The notes under the pieces are model-generated. The model saw only the letters and a program-made list of their open reading frames with translations, had not been told where the DNA came from and did not search any database. A stretch of DNA of 64,000 nt from contig CM075941.1 in the NCBI GenBank assembly GCA_038030265.1, forward strand, positions 44,826,164-44,890,163. The letters are read 5' to 3'. This document shows positions 62,795 through 64,000 of the stretch, one piece after another (the first letter of the stretch is position 1; each line of letters starts with the position of its first letter). Source of the DNA: Corythucha ciliata (lineage: Eukaryota; Arthropoda; Insecta; Hemiptera; Tingidae). Position numbers and translations under genes: made by a program.

Positions 62795-64000
62795 AAATTT
62801 TGGCTTTTTCAAATTGCAGTTTTGCCGGGAGATTTTACTCTTCCACGAACAAACGTTTCAAACATGGCAACTTTAGAAACAAAATTCCACTATTTTTAGT
62901 TATTTCGCACACAAATTTTGCAGGTTTTCTCGCTCTCAAATCCCAAATCACGTGGGGTTTGCTCATTAAACAACCGATTTTTACGAATTTTCGCTGTTTC
63001 AGAACCCAATTTGGTGGACTTTGCTCATTTAAATCCCGATTTTGGGGAATATCGCTTGAAGAAAAACAAAATTTCGTGGATTTAGGTGAAATAAATTTCG
63101 CGGGTTCGGTTAATTCAACAATCAAAATTGTTAATAAATAATAATAATAGTAATAATAATAATAATAATGACAGAAAAACGAAATTATTGATTTCGGCAT
63201 TTTCAATCAAAAATTTTCCTGTCGATTTTTCATAACAAATGTTTCAACATTCAATGTTTCAAATTTGGAACCTTCAAAAAGAAATGTCACGGATTTCTGT
63301 TACTTAGAACCCCAATCTCGATGTTTTTCACGCGTTCACACAAAAAAAACGTGGTTTTAGATCTTACTGAAAATAATTTTCGCAGGTTTGGCCAATTCAG
63401 AAAATGAATTTGGTTCTTTAGAAATCGAAATTTCCGAACTTGGCTCATTCCAAACCTAAATTTCGTCAATTTTGGTCTTATAATTCCCCAATTTTGATTA
63501 TTTATTTTATTTCAAAACCTAATTTTGTGAATTTGGCTTATTTCAACCACAGTTTTCACAGATGTTGCTTATTTTACCAGTCAAATTTCGTGGGTTTGGC
63601 TCCTTCTGGAGTCCACAGTGATCAATTCGGAAGGCTAACATAGAAAAAACAAATTTCGGGATGTTGGCAGCTTGAACCAAAATTTGACCGAGGATTTTCG
63701 CTCTCTCAATTACCAATATCGCCGATTTTGCTCCTTCAACCCCAATTTCACGAGTTTTTTCAATTTCAAACCCTATTTTTGCTTACTTATTTTTATTAAA
63801 AAAAAAAACAAAAAAAACCCAAACAAATGTTATCTTTTTTGCAACAATTTGCTCTTTCAAAAAGCCAATTTATGGATTTGGCTCGATCAAACGCAAAATT
63901 TTGCGATTTTGGCTCTCACAGACCCATGTTTTCCGGGCTTTTACTCTTTCAAAACCTTTAGTTCGCGGATTTAGCTCATTCAAAGTCTACAATTTCATAG
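62795..64000 (-). repeat. R6 minisatellite array (reverse), runs off the window
   Basis: Reverse R6 units such as TTCAAACCCAAATTTCGTGG-ATTTGGCTC, period 30-31 bp. Interrupted by an AAT microsatellite at about 63136-63170 and an A-run at about 63799. Frames across it are repeat translations. Unlike the forward R6 at 25 kb, no hAT-type end is seen on its left side; the right side is outside the window. Confidence 0.85.

Overview
This is a eukaryotic genomic window, most likely from an arthropod or other small invertebrate. The evidence is the transposon mix: Ty3/Gypsy elements of the arthropod gag type, a Tc1/mariner-like family with a DUF4817-type N-terminus, R1-like and Jockey-like LINEs, a Penelope-like element, and many short inverted-repeat elements. 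I found no intact protein-coding gene. Every coding-like stretch I recognise is a broken transposon fragment. One unrecognised 100-codon reading frame (51794-52096) and one open GC-rich stretch (42857-43207) remain unexplained.

Much of the window, roughly 20 kb by eye, is built from six families of degenerate, AT-rich tandem repeats, named here R1 to R6. R1 (period about 20 bp, core AAATTGTCAATTT) and R5 (about 21 bp, GACGAAATTGACAGTTT) form a short class. R2, R3, R4 and R6 have periods of 30-31 bp: R2 AAATTGCAAGTTTCGGG, R3 AATTGAGAAAAAGCGC, R4 AAATGGCAAACTGACGATTC, R6 CGAAATTGGGTTTGAAAGAG. The arrays occur in both orientations, switch strand abruptly, carry higher-order repeats, and are partly duplicated between distant positions. 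Between them lie less repetitive islands (5.1-6.4, 9.4-10.8, 15.7-18.2, 28.9-31.2, 35.8-40.5, 43.2-46.0, 50.4-52.1 and 59.0-62.6 kb) with microsatellites and many runs of 9-14 G or C.

Layout. 0-5 kb: R1 composite copy A, then R3 and R2. 6.4-9.4 kb: R4, then a scrambled Gypsy element inside a direct duplication with a 149-bp MITE. 10.8-15.5 kb: R4, R3 forward, then R3 reversed. 18.2-21 kb: R3 with a mariner-like fragment framed by a perfect 47-bp inverted repeat. 21.6-24.8 kb: a Harbinger-like MITE, R5, R4 reversed and R3. 24.8-26.6 kb: a hAT-like element with a target-site duplication that carries an R6 array. 26.7-28.8 kb: a mariner-like transposase fragment between 625-bp inverted arms. 31.3-34.6 kb: R2 reversed around R1 composite copy B. 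34.8-35.7 kb: R1-like LINE reverse transcriptase. 39.5-42.8 kb: two MITEs and copy 1 of a 1.7-kb R3 duplication. 46-50.4 kb: tRNA-like sequence, R5, R1 composite copy C and R3 reversed. 52.4-56 kb: Jockey-like LINE fragment and copy 2 of the R3 duplication with a 0.74-kb insertion. 56.1-58.9 kb: a cluster of MITE, Gypsy integrase, Gypsy gag-protease, LINE and Penelope-like fragments. 62.8-64 kb: R6 reversed.

The fragments do not form a working pathway. The most notable features are the helically phased minisatellites, a transposon that mobilised one of them, and the recurrence of inverted junctions, which could be real rearrangements or library or assembly chimeras.
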